A stretch of DNA of 64,000 nucleotides from Desmonostoc geniculatum HA4340-LM1 (GCA_019359545.1 JAHHHB010000016.1:29769-93768); one strand, 5' to 3'; positions 35,899-46,215 are shown, numbered from the stretch's first letter. Numbers and translations: made by a program. Notes: generated from the sequence alone by a model not told the origin.

Positions 35899-36033
35899 GT
35901 ACTGGCGTGGCAAGCTTAAAATAGTGCATTAACTTTCCTCTTGTGGGATGGGCGTCTCGCCCGTCCGGTGCGGACAAGATGTCCACACCACAAGAAAATT
36001 TATTGCAACATTTTAGCCTTGCCACGCCAGTAC
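35899..36033. mobile_element. MITE-like element, family A copy 2
   Basis: Ends GTACTGGCGTGGCAAG and CTTGCCACGCCAGTAC are exact inverted repeats, and the interior (AAAATAGTGCATTA, TGGGCGTCTCGCCCGTCCGG, TTATTGCAACATTTTAG) matches copy 1 at 3075-3210. Paired changes in both tips relative to copy 1 keep the ends complementary. It fills most of the gap between the pentapeptide gene and the Rrf2 gene; a short TAACGCACC palindrome follows at about 36055-36085. Confidence 0.7.
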
Positions 36034-36088
36034 AACACCAAAAATATAAAATGGTGCGTTATGGATATTAGTCCTAACGCACCCTTAG

Positions 36089-36526
36089 CTAAATATAATA
36101 CATCAGTTCCTTCTGTTGTCGGATTGCTCTCCGTTCACAGAGGTCTTGGAGTGTGTATTTTTCCAATACAGAGTTAGCAGCTTGACGTGCTTCCTGCCAA
36201 ACTTCCTGAATTAGCTCACCTTCTACCGTGCCAGGAGGCGGTTCACAAGTAGAGACAACAGCATCTGACCCTTCCATACAGGAAAAAGCATCCAGTACTG
36301 TGATTGTCCTGGGGTCTCGTGCCAAAACATAGCCACCTTTGGCTCCGCGTATACTTTTAATTAAACCTCCACGCCTTAATGTTGCCAGGAGTTGTTCTAA
36401 ATAGCGGTTTGGTATGTCTTGTAATGCTGCTATCTCTCGAATTTGCAGGGCATCACCGTTAGGGTAGCAAGTTGCCAACTCTAACAGGGCTAGAAGTGCG
36501 TATTCTGATTTGTTAGAGATTACCAC
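36089..36526 (-). CDS. Rrf2-family transcriptional regulator
   Basis: The 145-residue protein begins with a winged HTH (SNKSEYALLALLELA, LQIREIAALQDIPNRYLEQL, LLATLRRGGLIKSIRGAKGGY) typical of Rrf2/IscR regulators. Only two Cys are in the usual cluster region (FSCMEGSDAVVSTCEPPPG) rather than the three of IscR. It may therefore bind a cluster with another ligand or none. A GTG start is used. Cyanobacterial relatives are linked to iron-sulfur and photosystem gene control. No obvious target gene is adjacent. Confidence 0.88.
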   Translation of the reverse strand: MVISNKSEYALLALLELATCYPNGDALQIREIAALQDIPNRYLEQLLATLRRGGLIKSIRGAKGGYVLARDPRTITVLDAFSCMEGSDAVVSTCEPPPGTVEGELIQEVWQEARQAANSVLEKYTLQDLCERRAIRQQKELMYYI

Positions 36527-36705
36527 AGGCGTAATATTTTAAACTCACACCTAAATATACAAAGTTATTGATTCTATTTCCCTAAGCTATTGCTAAGAAA
36601 AACTTGGCAATCAACTAATTGTTGACCGGCTAACTTCAGTTTAAAGACTTTCAAGCATAGAAACAATTACTTTTTTTTTTTAATTCGATAAATAAAAATG
36701 ATTAA

Positions 36706-36893
36706 AGAGACATCAACGCTAGTAAGAATATTTTGGCTGCGGGACTCGCAGTTTCAGTCTGTGGAGCGAACATAAGACCTGATAGGCGTGAGTCTAAAGG
36801 GCAGTTGCGAAAAACCAGCAATGGAAAGAAACAGAAACCTAAGTCGTGAGTCTTAGGAATCACCGCACTTTTAGGGCGGTGAGGATGTCAATT
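36706..36893 (+). mobile_element. TnpB C-terminal remnant with IS605-type right end
   Basis: Bases 36706-36849 encode RDINASKNILAAGLAVSVCG and NIRPDRRESKGQLRK, ending GKKQKPKS and TGA. This is the extreme C-terminus of an IS1341/IS605-type TnpB, including the Asp of the third RuvC motif. There is no upstream TnpB sequence. It is followed by the typical right-end hairpin (CACCGCACTTTTAGGGCGGTG) and GATGTCAA. In complete elements this 3' region also gives rise to the TnpB guide RNA. The last bases form the stop codon of the convergent holB gene. Confidence 0.75.
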
Positions 36894-37835
36894 TTGACAT
36901 ATGGATAAAAGTAAACATTCCCAGACTAGCCGTGGTTGAGCGTAAGCGAGTAAGTATTTACGAGCTTGTTCTAGCTGCTCGATCGCTTTGATTTGATGCC
37001 ACTGCTGCCAGTAAAATTGCTGAAGATAATCAACTAGCCACAGTTGTGCTTCTGTATCTAAATCTTTATCAATTTTCTTGGCTAACTCCAAAGCGTTGCG
37101 GTGAGATTTGGGGGCTTTTTTCAAATCTTCCAGTAATTCAGGGGGAATAGCTTGTAATTGCTCGTAAGAAGCGATCGCACTTCCCGCACTCCCAGCTGCT
37201 ACATTTAATACTGCCTGATGTTGCAAAATTTCCTCATGACCTGTTTGCGTGAGTACAACAGCTAAAGACTGTGTATCTAAGCGGTAAAAAGGAATGCGTT
37301 GACAGCGTGACGCCAAAGTTGGCAACACAGACTCAGGTGTAGGTGCAATTAAAATTAACGTTGCTTGTCCTGGTTCTTCTAAAGTTTTCAGTAAAGCGTT
37401 CGCTGCGGCTTCTGCCATTGTTTGAGCTTCTTCTAGCACTACCACATTTCTTGACGCTTCCAAAGGTGGACGACTGAGAAACTCAGTGATTTCCCGAATT
37501 TGTTCTAGTCGAATTACAGGTGGTGCTTTACGCTTAAGTCCTTTTTCAGCCGCTTGTGCTGCTGTAAATCGTTGTCCTTGGTATTGATAAGTTGGTTGCA
37601 CCCACAATAAAGCCGGGTGGTTACCCTGACGCAAACGGTTTTGTAAAGTACTAGTGATTCCCATGTCACTAGAAAATAGCAATTCCACAAAGCACCGGGC
37701 TGCTAAACTCCTGCCTACACCATCTGGCCCCACAAATAAATAAGCTGGAGCAACCCGGTTTTGCCTAACAGCTTGAGTGAGCAATTCTATGGCTTGTTGT
37801 TGTCCTACAAGTGGTGCAAATGGCTTAATGGTCAT
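36888..37835 (-). CDS. holB: DNA polymerase III delta-prime subunit
   Basis: The 315-residue clamp-loader subunit has the AAA+ layout: FAPLVGQQQAIELLTQAVRQ, a Walker A-like LFVGPDGVGRSLAARC, VVLEEAQTMAEAAANALLKTLEEPG (the SRC-preceding box), and LPTLASRCQRIPFYRL with the conserved SRC motif. The C-terminal collar is helical. It works in the clamp loader with tau/gamma and delta. The ATG lies in a heptad repeat (ATGACCA)n. The stop codon TGA (36888-36890) lies within the right end of the TnpB relic, so the natural C-terminus was probably altered slightly by that insertion. Confidence 0.88.
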   Translation of the reverse strand: MTIKPFAPLVGQQQAIELLTQAVRQNRVAPAYLFVGPDGVGRSLAARCFVELLFSSDMGITSTLQNRLRQGNHPALLWVQPTYQYQGQRFTAAQAAEKGLKRKAPPVIRLEQIREITEFLSRPPLEASRNVVVLEEAQTMAEAAANALLKTLEEPGQATLILIAPTPESVLPTLASRCQRIPFYRLDTQSLAVVLTQTGHEEILQHQAVLNVAAGSAGSAIASYEQLQAIPPELLEDLKKAPKSHRNALELAKKIDKDLDTEAQLWLVDYLQQFYWQQWHQIKAIEQLEQARKYLLAYAQPRLVWECLLLSICQN

Positions 37836-38460
37836 TGGTCATTGGTCATTAGTCAATTGTAATCTACACAACAGCAAATTACGTATTATAGTTGATTGCA
37901 ATTCTAAAGATGATTTTCTAAAATTTAATGTTAATTTTTTAAGTTAATAAAAATAGTCTTTTGATTAGTTATTATACTGATTTGCTAAGTATCATTTTAG
38001 CTAATTTCAACTGAAGAAAGTTTTTATAAAGAAAAGCAAACATTGTCAAACAATTCTTGCCAGCTTAGATAATCTGAATACATAGAGGATGAACAAAAAA
38101 GCTTAGATTATTAAATTATCGCCGCCTAACTATCTGCAAGTTTTTACAAAGAATTGCAGCAAAATTATGCGGCTAATTTAAACACCCTTCAGGGCATCTA
38201 AATGTGAATTAGCCTATCGGTTAAAAAGTGCCGCAGCTATTATATATCAAAAGATTTGGTGATGATGGAATTACCACTATCACCGATAAAATCCTTACAC
38301 GTTCTACTGAATGGTTATTTTACCTGATTTTCATTTAGTGAAAGCTACAAAGCTAGATGAAAAAATCCTGCCTATTTTGCGATTTTTACAAGTAAAAAAC
38401 CGCGATAAAAAACCATAACGCCGAAATCAAGATAAATCAATATTGCTAGAGGAGGCTGAG
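37836..38460. other. Gene-free AT-rich stretch
   Basis: The first 25 bp are the ATGACCA heptad repeat that carries the holB start. The remainder is AT-rich with many stops in all frames. A GAGGAGG ribosome-binding site stands at about 38451 for the next gene. I see no RNA gene. Confidence 0.6.
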
Positions 38461-40023
38461 ATGGAAATCTTCGATTACGTGATTCTAGGAGCCGGATTGG
38501 GTGGACTTTCCGCCGCAGCTTGTTTAACTCGACAAGGCTACCGCGTAGCAGTTTTAGAACAACATTATTTACCTGGTGGATGCTGTCACACCTTTGATTA
38601 TGGAGAATACAGTTTTTGTGCTGATGTTCATTACATTTCTCAATGCGGTTATGGTCAGACTATAGGCCAATTTCTTGACTATATTGGCCAGGATATACCC
38701 TTTAATAGCCTCGATCCTGACTGTATCGATCGCGTCATTACACCAGAGGTAGATTTTAAAATTCCTTTGGGATGGGAAAATTTGCGATCGCGTTTACTTT
38801 CCACATTTCCAGAAGAAGCTGGTGCTATTAATCTTTACTGCGATGAAATTCAGCGACTCCATCAAGAAATTCGCAGCTTGGTGCAGGAAGTACACTGGTT
38901 CGATCGCAAATTATCTGATTGGTTGAAGTTACCAAAATATTTTAATTTATTTTGCAAGCGGAAGTGGACACTACAAGATTTATATAACGATGTGAGATTA
39001 TCGCCCAAACTGCAAGCAGTGTTGGCGGGGCAAAGTGGCGACTATGCGCTACCTCCCGAAGAAATTGCCCTACTCACCCACACTTCCCTCGTTTGGGACT
39101 ACTCAGAAGGCGCTTACTATCCCAAACATCACTTTAAACACTTTGTTGACGCCATTGCAGAGGTAATTACCGCAGGTGGAGGTGTAATTAAGTATTCAAC
39201 CCCAGTTAACCATATTCAAGTTAGCAACCGCACTGTTCATAGCGTACTTGCCGATGGAATCACTTATCGCGCCAGCAAAGCTTATATCAGCGACCTCGAC
39301 CCCAAATTAACAGTAGAGTTGATGCACGATTCTGAGGCTTTGAGTCACAAAGAACGTCAACGCCTCACCGGTTACGAATACTCAGCTAGTGCTTTCAATA
39401 TTTACCTGGGTTTAGATAGCCGCTTCGATCCTCAACGCTACGGCATCGGTAACTGGAATATTTGGTATTATCCCACAGGCAACCTCAATAAAGAATACCA
39501 ACAACAATTGCAGGGAAACCTCAGCCATCCGTGGATTTTCCTCTCGTGTCCAACGATGAAATCCAGCGAACCAGGGATGGGGCCACAAGGACATCATATT
39601 TTAGAGATTGCTACTGTCTGTTCCTATGAAGAATTTGAATATCTGCATAAAACCAGCCCAAAAGCCTATAAAGCCAGAAAGCGGGAAGTTTATCAGCAGA
39701 TGATGACAAGTGTGCGAGATTTGATTCCAGATGTGGACAACTACGCCCGCATGAAAGTTTACGGTACACCTACCACCAGCGAATTTTATCTCGGACAACC
39801 CCAAGGTAATATTTACGGTGCAAAATTAATTCCCAAACAAGTTGGTTTAAATCGTCTGGGATATGTGACGGAATTACCGAACCTATTTTTGGTAGGCGCG
39901 AGTGCTGGATATCCCAGCGTACCGGGTGTAATTGGTAATGGGATGGATGTAGTGGAACTGTTGACAGGGCGATCGCCACGTCAGAAACTTGAAATAACCC
40001 AGCCTTTGGTAGGAGTTGGGTGA
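38461..40023 (+). CDS. FAD-dependent phytoene desaturase-like / retinol saturase-like oxidoreductase
   Basis: The 520-residue protein begins MEIFDYVILGAGLGGLSAAA, the dinucleotide-binding GxGxxG fold. The next block (YRVAVLEQHYLPGGCCHTF) is characteristic of CrtI/CrtH/RetSat-type enzymes. The C-terminal FAD motif is GNIYGAKLIP with LPNLFLVGASAGYPSVPGVI. The start at 38461 is chosen because a strong AGAGGAGG precedes it; six more codons upstream are open but lack a site. The family reduces, desaturates or isomerises polyenes. It is not close enough to known carotenoid genes for me to name the substrate. Neighbours give no pathway hint. Confidence 0.8.
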   Translation: MEIFDYVILGAGLGGLSAAACLTRQGYRVAVLEQHYLPGGCCHTFDYGEYSFCADVHYISQCGYGQTIGQFLDYIGQDIPFNSLDPDCIDRVITPEVDFKIPLGWENLRSRLLSTFPEEAGAINLYCDEIQRLHQEIRSLVQEVHWFDRKLSDWLKLPKYFNLFCKRKWTLQDLYNDVRLSPKLQAVLAGQSGDYALPPEEIALLTHTSLVWDYSEGAYYPKHHFKHFVDAIAEVITAGGGVIKYSTPVNHIQVSNRTVHSVLADGITYRASKAYISDLDPKLTVELMHDSEALSHKERQRLTGYEYSASAFNIYLGLDSRFDPQRYGIGNWNIWYYPTGNLNKEYQQQLQGNLSHPWIFLSCPTMKSSEPGMGPQGHHILEIATVCSYEEFEYLHKTSPKAYKARKREVYQQMMTSVRDLIPDVDNYARMKVYGTPTTSEFYLGQPQGNIYGAKLIPKQVGLNRLGYVTELPNLFLVGASAGYPSVPGVIGNGMDVVELLTGRSPRQKLEITQPLVGVG

Positions 40024-40297
40024 TTGACTTGTGCAAGGGGTAGGAGAGCGATCGCTGATATCATGGCAAATTATTTGCGATCGTCATAATCCCTAGTCCC
40101 CAGTCCCAGGCAGGTCTGTTGAAGTGTCCGTCAGAAAATTATCCTAAAAAAAAGCCCCTGGTATTTCTACCAGAGGTGAAGCATATAATACCATTTCACT
40201 TGATGTTTGTCTGAGATGCCCCTGTTTATACCTCTGCCTAAGCAAGAGGCTAGAGTGTTCCTAAAATATTACAGCAAAAAGTGATTAGGTATAAATA

Positions 40298-42751
40298 TTA
40301 GCCAACATTTGCCAATAACAACTCTCGTTTTGCTGATTTTTGGACTTTTACTTGGGAGTCATCGTCAACATCGATAACCGCTGTGTCTCCGTCTGTAATT
40401 TCACCAGACAACATTGCTTCGGCGAGAGAATCTTCTAAAAGGCGCATAATTGCTCGGCGTAATGGTCTGGCACCATAGCTGGGATTATAGCCTTCTTGTA
40501 CCACACGTTCTTTGAAGCGATCGCTAACTTCTAAAGTAATTCCTTTTTCTGTTAAGCGGCTAGCAACATCACGGAGCATAATGTCAGCAATTTGCTTGAC
40601 TTCATCTCTGGAAAGCTGGGTAAAGACGATAATCTCATCGAGGCGGTTGAGGAACTCCGGACGGAAGTAAGCTTTCATTTCTTCATTTACCAAGTTCCGA
40701 ATGCGGTTGTAACTAGCGTCGGCTTGGGTGTCAAAATCAAAGCCTAAACCACTACCACCTTTTTCAATCACCTTGGAACCGATGTTAGAGGTCAAAATGA
40801 TCAGCGTGTTCTTGAAGTCCACTTTCCGACCTTTGGCATCCGTAAGTTGACCGTCATCCAAGATTTGCAGCAGCATATTAAACACATCTGGGTGTGCTTT
40901 TTCGATTTCGTCGAAAAGCAGCACTGTGTAAGGTTTGCGCCGCACTAATTCAGTTAGCTGTCCGCCTTCATCGTATCCTACATAACCAGGAGGCGAACCA
41001 ATTAATTTGGAGACGGTGTGGCTTTCCATGTATTCGGACATATCTAAGCGAATCATCGCTTCTTCCGAACCAAAGAAGTAAGCTGCCAAGGCTTTAGCCA
41101 ATTCTGTTTTCCCAACGCCAGTGGGGCCAGAAAAGATAAAGCTAGCGATGGGACGATTGGGATTTTTTAAGCCGACGCGGGCGCGACGGATGGCACGAGA
41201 TACAGATGTGACTGCTTGCTCTTGACCGATAAGCCGCTGGTGCAGAGTGTCTTCTAAGTGTAGGAGCAACTCTGACTCAGATTCGGTTAGCTTGTTGACT
41301 GGTACACCAGTCCAAGAAGCCACGATTTGGGCGATGTCTTCTTCGTCAACTACAGCAATATTGACAGATTTCTCGTTTTCTGCTAGGCAAGCTTGCAGTT
41401 GAGATGTGAGTTCCAATTCTTGGTCGCGCAGTTGTCCGGCTTTATCAAAATCTTGGACTCTGACTGCTGCTTCCTTGGCTTTGGTAACGCCAGTGAGTTC
41501 GCGCTTGAGTTCTTTATTGGGAGAACTTTGAGAGTTCCGCAGACGAACGCGGGAGCCAGCTTCATCAATCAAGTCTATTGCTTTATCTGGCAAAAAGCGA
41601 TCGCTAATATACCTATCTGACAACTTGGCTGCTGCTACCACCGCTGCGTCAGAAATTGTGACTTTGTGGTGTTGTTCGTAAGCACCGCGCAAGCCGTAAA
41701 GAATTTGTACGGTTTCCTCTACTGATGGTTCGCCGACGATAATCGGTTGGAAACGACGCTCTAGGGCGGCATCGCGTTCGATATGCTTGCGATATTCATC
41801 GAGGGTGGTTGCGCCGATACACTGGAGTTCACCCCGTGCCAAAGCGGGTTTGAGGATGTTAGCTGCATCCAAACCGCCTTCTGTACCACCAGCGCCGACT
41901 AAGGTGTGAATTTCGTCAATCACCAAGATGATATTGCCCACAGAACGGACTTCTTCCACGACTTTTTTAATCCGTTCTTCAAAATCGCCACGGAAGCGAG
42001 TTCCAGCCACTAATAAACCCATATCCAGGCTGATGACTTGCTTATCTTGTAATGATTCGGGGATATCTTGATTAACAATACGCTGAGCTAGACCTTCAGC
42101 GATCGCAGTTTTGCCAACTCCTGGTTCCCCAATCAACACTGGGTTATTCTTAGTGCGGCGACCGAGAATTTGGACGGCACGCTCAATTTCCTTCTCACGA
42201 CCAACTACGGGGTCGAGTTGGCCTGCTTGGGCTAATTTGGTCAAATTTCTGCCAAACTCTTCCATAGTGAGCGTTTGGGTGCGCTTTTGATTACCACCAC
42301 CAGCAAAAGCCGGGGCATTTTCACCCAAACGGCGAGTAATCGCACTACGGACACTCTTGAAGTCAACCCCTAGATTTTGCAGTACTTTGGCTGCGACACC
42401 TTCCCCCGCCTCGGTTAATCCTAAGAGTAAGTGTTCAGTATTAATGTAATTCTGTCCCAAACTATGAGCTTCTTTAAAGGATTGCTCAAAGAGGCTTTTC
42501 ACCTTGGGAGTAAAAGGAATTTCTGGTGGTACAAAACCAGAACCCCTGCCAATAATTTTTTCTACCTCGCGGCGTGCGTCTTTGAGAGTAACGCCTAATT
42601 CGGCCAGCACTTTAGCAGCAACCCCAGTTCCTTCTCCCATCAAACCCAGGAGAATTTGTTCAGTTCCTACGAAGTTGTGTCCCAGGCGACGTGCTTCCTC
42701 CTGAGCTAGCATAATTACTCTAATGGCTTCGGAAGTGAAGTGTTCAAACAT
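40298..42751 (-). CDS. clpC: ATP-dependent Clp protease ATP-binding subunit ClpC
   Basis: This Hsp100 unfoldase feeds substrates to ClpP. From the canonical [20 protein letters not shown] the protein has 817 residues. The N-domain is a double repeat ([20 protein letters not shown] and [20 protein letters not shown]). The first AAA+ module has GEPGVGKT, then a UVR/middle domain ([20 protein letters not shown]). The second module has [14 protein letters not shown] and the ClpP-contact type [16 protein letters not shown] region. The upstream 19 codons present in the open frame lack conservation and I exclude them. The gene is single with a 400-bp upstream region. Confidence 0.97.
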   Translation of the reverse strand: MFEHFTSEAIRVIMLAQEEARRLGHNFVGTEQILLGLMGEGTGVAAKVLAELGVTLKDARREVEKIIGRGSGFVPPEIPFTPKVKSLFEQSFKEAHSLGQNYINTEHLLLGLTEAGEGVAAKVLQNLGVDFKSVRSAITRRLGENAPAFAGGGNQKRTQTLTMEEFGRNLTKLAQAGQLDPVVGREKEIERAVQILGRRTKNNPVLIGEPGVGKTAIAEGLAQRIVNQDIPESLQDKQVISLDMGLLVAGTRFRGDFEERIKKVVEEVRSVGNIILVIDEIHTLVGAGGTEGGLDAANILKPALARGELQCIGATTLDEYRKHIERDAALERRFQPIIVGEPSVEETVQILYGLRGAYEQHHKVTISDAAVVAAAKLSDRYISDRFLPDKAIDLIDEAGSRVRLRNSQSSPNKELKRELTGVTKAKEAAVRVQDFDKAGQLRDQELELTSQLQACLAENEKSVNIAVVDEEDIAQIVASWTGVPVNKLTESESELLLHLEDTLHQRLIGQEQAVTSVSRAIRRARVGLKNPNRPIASFIFSGPTGVGKTELAKALAAYFFGSEEAMIRLDMSEYMESHTVSKLIGSPPGYVGYDEGGQLTELVRRKPYTVLLFDEIEKAHPDVFNMLLQILDDGQLTDAKGRKVDFKNTLIILTSNIGSKVIEKGGSGLGFDFDTQADASYNRIRNLVNEEMKAYFRPEFLNRLDEIIVFTQLSRDEVKQIADIMLRDVASRLTEKGITLEVSDRFKERVVQEGYNPSYGARPLRRAIMRLLEDSLAEAMLSGEITDGDTAVIDVDDDSQVKVQKSAKRELLLANVG

Positions 42752-42913
42752 AGCGGGTTCTTGCTCCCTTGCTGCTTCGACTTTGGGTGAGATAAGATTC
42801 ACCCTCATCTAAAGATTTTTGTATTTTCTTAAGGACTAATGTAACTTTATTTAAATTTAACTGGCAGTGGTGAGAGCCGTAAGACCTCAGGTGTAGTTGC
42901 CGTCTGATAATTA

Positions 42914-43134
42914 AGTGAGGAGTTAGGAGTGAGGAGTGAGGAGTGAGGAGTTAGGAGTGGTAAGAAGTTCTCAATTTTACAATTAATTTTTCAGTGCAGA
43001 AGATGATTTTGTTTTGCCTTTTCTGCTCCTCTGCTCTGGGCTAAACTTACAAAACTAAGACTCAGCACTCTTAACTCCAAACTCCAAACTCCAAACTCCA
43101 AACTCCAAACTCCAAACTCCAAACTCCAAACTCC
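42914..43134. repeat. Heptad and related tandem repeats upstream of DUF3288 gene
   Basis: GTGAGGAGTTAGGAGTGAGG units lie at about 42914-42960. A clean (AACTCCA)n run of about nine 7-bp units is at 43072-43134. Because 7 is not a multiple of 3 these cannot be read through as protein in one frame. Confidence 0.85.
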
Positions 43135-43158
43135 TAACTTAATCATTCAGGACTGACG

Positions 43159-43455
43159 ATGAGTGAACCAACGGGCGGAAAAGATCAACAGCACCCTCTT
43201 TATAACCGCGATCGCCCTCTTATTGATATCTTACTCGCTCAACAAGCGACAGAATATAATTTAGCAGAATTAGCTAGATTACGAATTCGTTATCAAGGCT
43301 TTCCAGGGGCGAGAGACATTCAAAAAGATTTGGATAAAGTCTTGCAGCAGTGGGGTTTGACGGAAGCCCAGCTTTTTGAAAAAACTCGCCAAATGCACGA
43401 CTTGGGCGGTATTTACAAAAGTCGTGGTAAGAAAGATGAACAGGATTGGAATTAG
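43159..43455 (+). CDS. DUF3288 family protein
   Basis: The 98-residue cyanobacterial family protein starts GGKDQQHPLYNRDRPLIDIL. Helical LAELARLRIRYQGFPGARDI and LDKVLQQWGLTEAQLFEKT follow, and it ends GGIYKSRGKKDEQDWN. The function is not established. It is conserved in cyanobacteria and likely cytoplasmic. It stands alone between repeat regions. Confidence 0.88.
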   Translation: MSEPTGGKDQQHPLYNRDRPLIDILLAQQATEYNLAELARLRIRYQGFPGARDIQKDLDKVLQQWGLTEAQLFEKTRQMHDLGGIYKSRGKKDEQDWN

Positions 43456-43768
43456 GGAATGACCCATGCGGCATGGGTAAGAGGCTCCTGGAGCAGGGGA
43501 AAGGGGGCAAGGGGGAGAATAGACTTCTTGCAAAAGTCCTTATTGTTACCTTATTCTTTGCGCCTTTGCGCCTTTGCGTGAGATAAAAACTTATTTATGC
43601 AAGAGACTCCATGAACACAGTTCACAAGAAAGGAATGAAAATATCTCTTTCCCAGTCCCCAATCCCCAGTCCCCAGTCCCTATTTTCAAGCTAGGTCTAA
43701 TGAAGAATTGGTAGCACTGAGCTAACCATCCCCCTCTCCACGAGCGAAGAAGAGGGGGCTGTGAAGTT
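43456..43768. other. Repeat-containing gap
   Basis: It contains CTTTGCGCCTTTGCGCCTTTG at about 43555 (also found inside ileS and the barrel gene), a CCCCAGTCCCCAGTCCC run at about 43655-43680, and a GAGGGGG-rich segment near 43755. No gene is seen. Confidence 0.7.
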
Positions 43769-44263
43769 CTACTTACATCCTAAAGACTCACGCGTATCCA
43801 CACCAGTTTTAGAATTTACACCACTTGCCTTAAGGCAGAGTTTTTTCACTTGCGTTCCATCTAAAACTGCATTTGTGAAATCAGCACCAGTAATATCAAC
43901 ATTGTCAAATATAGAACGCAGCATCATTGCCTCACTTAAGACTGCATCACTTAAATCAGCGTTCTTAAATCTTGCGAGATAGGCTATGCCATTACTAAAA
44001 TCTGCATGGTGTAGATTTACTCCCTCTAAGACAGTACCGTTGAACACAACGCCCCGTAAGTCAGCATTGCTAAAGTTAGCATTTTCTAAATCGACATTGG
44101 TAAACTCAGTCCCTACTAAACTTTGACCAGAGTAATCCCTGCTTTGAAGGTTGTCTCCAGCAGAACGGGTAATACTGGAAGAACTTGCAGCTTGCGCCGA
44201 GAGGGGAAAAACAAAAAGAGCTATAGCTAAGACGAAGCTAGCTAGTATTTGTCGATACTTCAT
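43769..44263 (-). CDS. Exported pentapeptide repeat protein
   Basis: The 164-residue product has a signal peptide (FVLAIALFVFPLSAQA, likely cut after AQA) and about fifteen A(D/N)LxX units (GTEFTNVDLENANFSNADLR and onward) from residue 50 to 140. The tail has a Cys pair (KLCLKAS...ESLGCK). Similar exported pentapeptide proteins occur in the thylakoid lumen of cyanobacteria and plants. Location in lumen or periplasm is inferred from the signal. Confidence 0.85.
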   Translation of the reverse strand: MKYRQILASFVLAIALFVFPLSAQAASSSSITRSAGDNLQSRDYSGQSLVGTEFTNVDLENANFSNADLRGVVFNGTVLEGVNLHHADFSNGIAYLARFKNADLSDAVLSEAMMLRSIFDNVDITGADFTNAVLDGTQVKKLCLKASGVNSKTGVDTRESLGCK

Positions 44264-44506
44264 AATGTTTAATTAACAAATCTCAACATTTCCACCATTA
44301 ACTATTAAACCTTGTAGAGAGTCTTGAGTGAGGTACAGACGCGATTAACCCAAGTCTTTCCAAGAGTTAGGAGGCTTTTTTGTGTTACAACAATTTCCCA
44401 AATGATTGCGAGAGATAATTCACAAACCCATCCAAAATCCAAAATCTAAAAGAGGAAAGCATCTCGTAGGATAGATAGATGTTGAGGTGCGATCGCATAA
44501 ATACCT

Positions 44507-45643
44507 GTGGCTAATCAAGAAGACAACGCCCAATCCTTGGCGCGAACTGCTTTATATCAATTGGGTGTAGAACTCAAAGCACGCTTTACCAGCTTTGGTG
44601 GTTGGGAAATGCCCGTACAATTTAGTGGCATTACCCGCGAACACGAAGCTGTAAGAAATACAGCCGGAATGTTCGATATTTCCCACATGGGTAAATTTAC
44701 CCTCCAAGGGAAAAATCTCATCTCCCAACTCCAGTTTTTAGTACCCTCAGACTTGAGTCGGTTGCAACCTGGTCAGGCACAATACACCGTCTTGTTAAAT
44801 CCCCAAGGGGGAATTATTGACGACATCATTGTTTATCATCAAGGTGAAGACACCACTGGTAAACAGAGGGTATTTATTATAGTCAATGCAGCAACCACAG
44901 CCAAAGACAAAGCATGGCTATTGCAACACCTCGATCGAGATCAGGTGCAATTTCAAGACCTTTCACCAGAAAAAGCCTTGATTGCCGTGCAAGGGCCAAA
45001 AGCTATTAAATATCTCCAACCCTTAGTACAAGAAGACTTACAACCAATCAAAGCATTCGGTCATCTCCAAGCAACGGTACTAGGCAAACCAGCCTTCATA
45101 GCCCGCACAGGCTACACCGGAGAAGATGGCTTTGAAGTGATGGTAGACCCTGATGTGGCAGTGGAGTTATGGCAAAGTCTCCATAACGCTGGTGTCATCC
45201 CTTGTGGACTGGGTGCGAGAGATACCCTGCGGCTAGAAGCAGCAATGGCACTTTATGGACAAGACATCGATGACAGTACCACACCTTTAGAAGCAGGTTT
45301 GGGCTGGCTAGTTCACCTAGATACCAAAGGCGATTTTATTGGTAGGGCGGTTTTGGAACAGCAAAAAGCCGAGGGAGTGCAGCGGCGCTTGGTAGGTTTG
45401 CAAACCCAAGGGCGCAACATTGCTCGTCATGGTTACCAAATTCTATCAGCAGGTAAAGTTCTGGGAGAAGTTACCAGTGGTACTTTGTCGCTGACACTTG
45501 GTTATCCCATTGCTTTAGGCTACGTTCCCACCAAGCTAGCAACTGTCGGTCAGCAATTAGAAGTTGAGATTCGGGGCAAAGCTTACCCAGTAGTTGTAGT
45601 TAAACGTCCCTTCTATCGCTCAAAAAATCGTGTAACTAACTGA
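44507..45643 (+). CDS. gcvT: Glycine cleavage system aminomethyltransferase (T protein)
   Basis: The 378-residue protein transfers the methylene group from the H-protein lipoyl arm to tetrahydrofolate. Conserved blocks: FGGWEMPVQFSGITREHEAV, FDISHMGKF, LNPQGGIIDDIIVY, RTGYTGEDGFEVMV, and CGLGARDTLRLEAAMALYGQ near residue 245 with the catalytic Asp region. It begins at GTG (44507). It heads the gcvT-gcvH-gcvP set used in photorespiration; the gaps of about 180 and 230 bp suggest partly independent expression. Confidence 0.96.
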   Translation: MANQEDNAQSLARTALYQLGVELKARFTSFGGWEMPVQFSGITREHEAVRNTAGMFDISHMGKFTLQGKNLISQLQFLVPSDLSRLQPGQAQYTVLLNPQGGIIDDIIVYHQGEDTTGKQRVFIIVNAATTAKDKAWLLQHLDRDQVQFQDLSPEKALIAVQGPKAIKYLQPLVQEDLQPIKAFGHLQATVLGKPAFIARTGYTGEDGFEVMVDPDVAVELWQSLHNAGVIPCGLGARDTLRLEAAMALYGQDIDDSTTPLEAGLGWLVHLDTKGDFIGRAVLEQQKAEGVQRRLVGLQTQGRNIARHGYQILSAGKVLGEVTSGTLSLTLGYPIALGYVPTKLATVGQQLEVEIRGKAYPVVVVKRPFYRSKNRVTN

Positions 45644-45682
45644 TAAGTGCTGAGGTTTTTAAGGAATAATGTGTTTTCAGTG

Positions 45683-45724
45683 GTGCCCAGTTGCGAGTAC
45701 TGAATTTCACTCATTGCTGGGCAC
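45683..45724 (+). terminator. Hairpin between gcvT and gcvH
   Basis: The 8-bp arms GTGCCCAG and CTGGGCAC enclose a 26-base loop, followed shortly by CTTTT. It could terminate gcvT transcripts or stabilise their 3' end. No glycine-riboswitch signature was seen near any gcv gene. Confidence 0.35.
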
Positions 45725-45824
45725 AGCTTTTGTGAGTTACTCAATCTACAGTCAGGTTGATTACCAGATATGGGTTGGATGACCATTGGGACAATAAATT
45801 GTTTGATAAGGGAGAGGAAGTGAT

Positions 45825-46211
45825 ATGTCTGAATATCCTGAAGATTTAAGATACCTGGATTCTCATGAATACGTGCGACTAGATGGCGATATTGCCACCA
45901 TTGGTATTACTCAGTTTGCCGTAAACCAATTGGGTGATGTCGTATTTGTGGAACTGCCAGAAATTGGCGAATTACTGACAAAAGAAGACAGTTTTGGCAC
46001 TATTGAATCAGTGAAAGCCGTTGAAACACTGAATTCACCTGTGACTGGCACAGTGGTAGAACGGAATGATGCTGTGATTGACGACCCCGAACTAGTGACA
46101 GAGGACCCCTACGGAGAAGGATGGTTTTTAAAAGTGCGTGTCAACGACGCCGATGAACTAAATGATGCCTTGACTGCCGATCAATACCGTGCCTTGGTAG
46201 AAGGGGAGTAG
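45825..46211 (+). CDS. gcvH: Glycine cleavage system H protein
   Basis: The 128-residue lipoyl carrier starts [20 protein letters not shown]. The lipoylation lysine is in [19 protein letters not shown] (about residue 64). It shuttles the aminomethyl group among P, T and L proteins. The stop lies right before a long GGGGAGTGTGG repeat. Confidence 0.97.
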   Translation: MSEYPEDLRYLDSHEYVRLDGDIATIGITQFAVNQLGDVVFVELPEIGELLTKEDSFGTIESVKAVETLNSPVTGTVVERNDAVIDDPELVTEDPYGEGWFLKVRVNDADELNDALTADQYRALVEGE

Positions 46212-46215
46212 GGAG

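Noticed and set aside
42752..42808. 19-codon N-terminal extension of ClpC
   Set aside because: ClpC proteins consistently start at the MFE(H/R)FT-type residue, which is the ATG at 42751.
44264..44506. Possible glycine riboswitch before gcvT
   Set aside because: No paired aptamer-like core or conserved purine blocks could be found in this interval.
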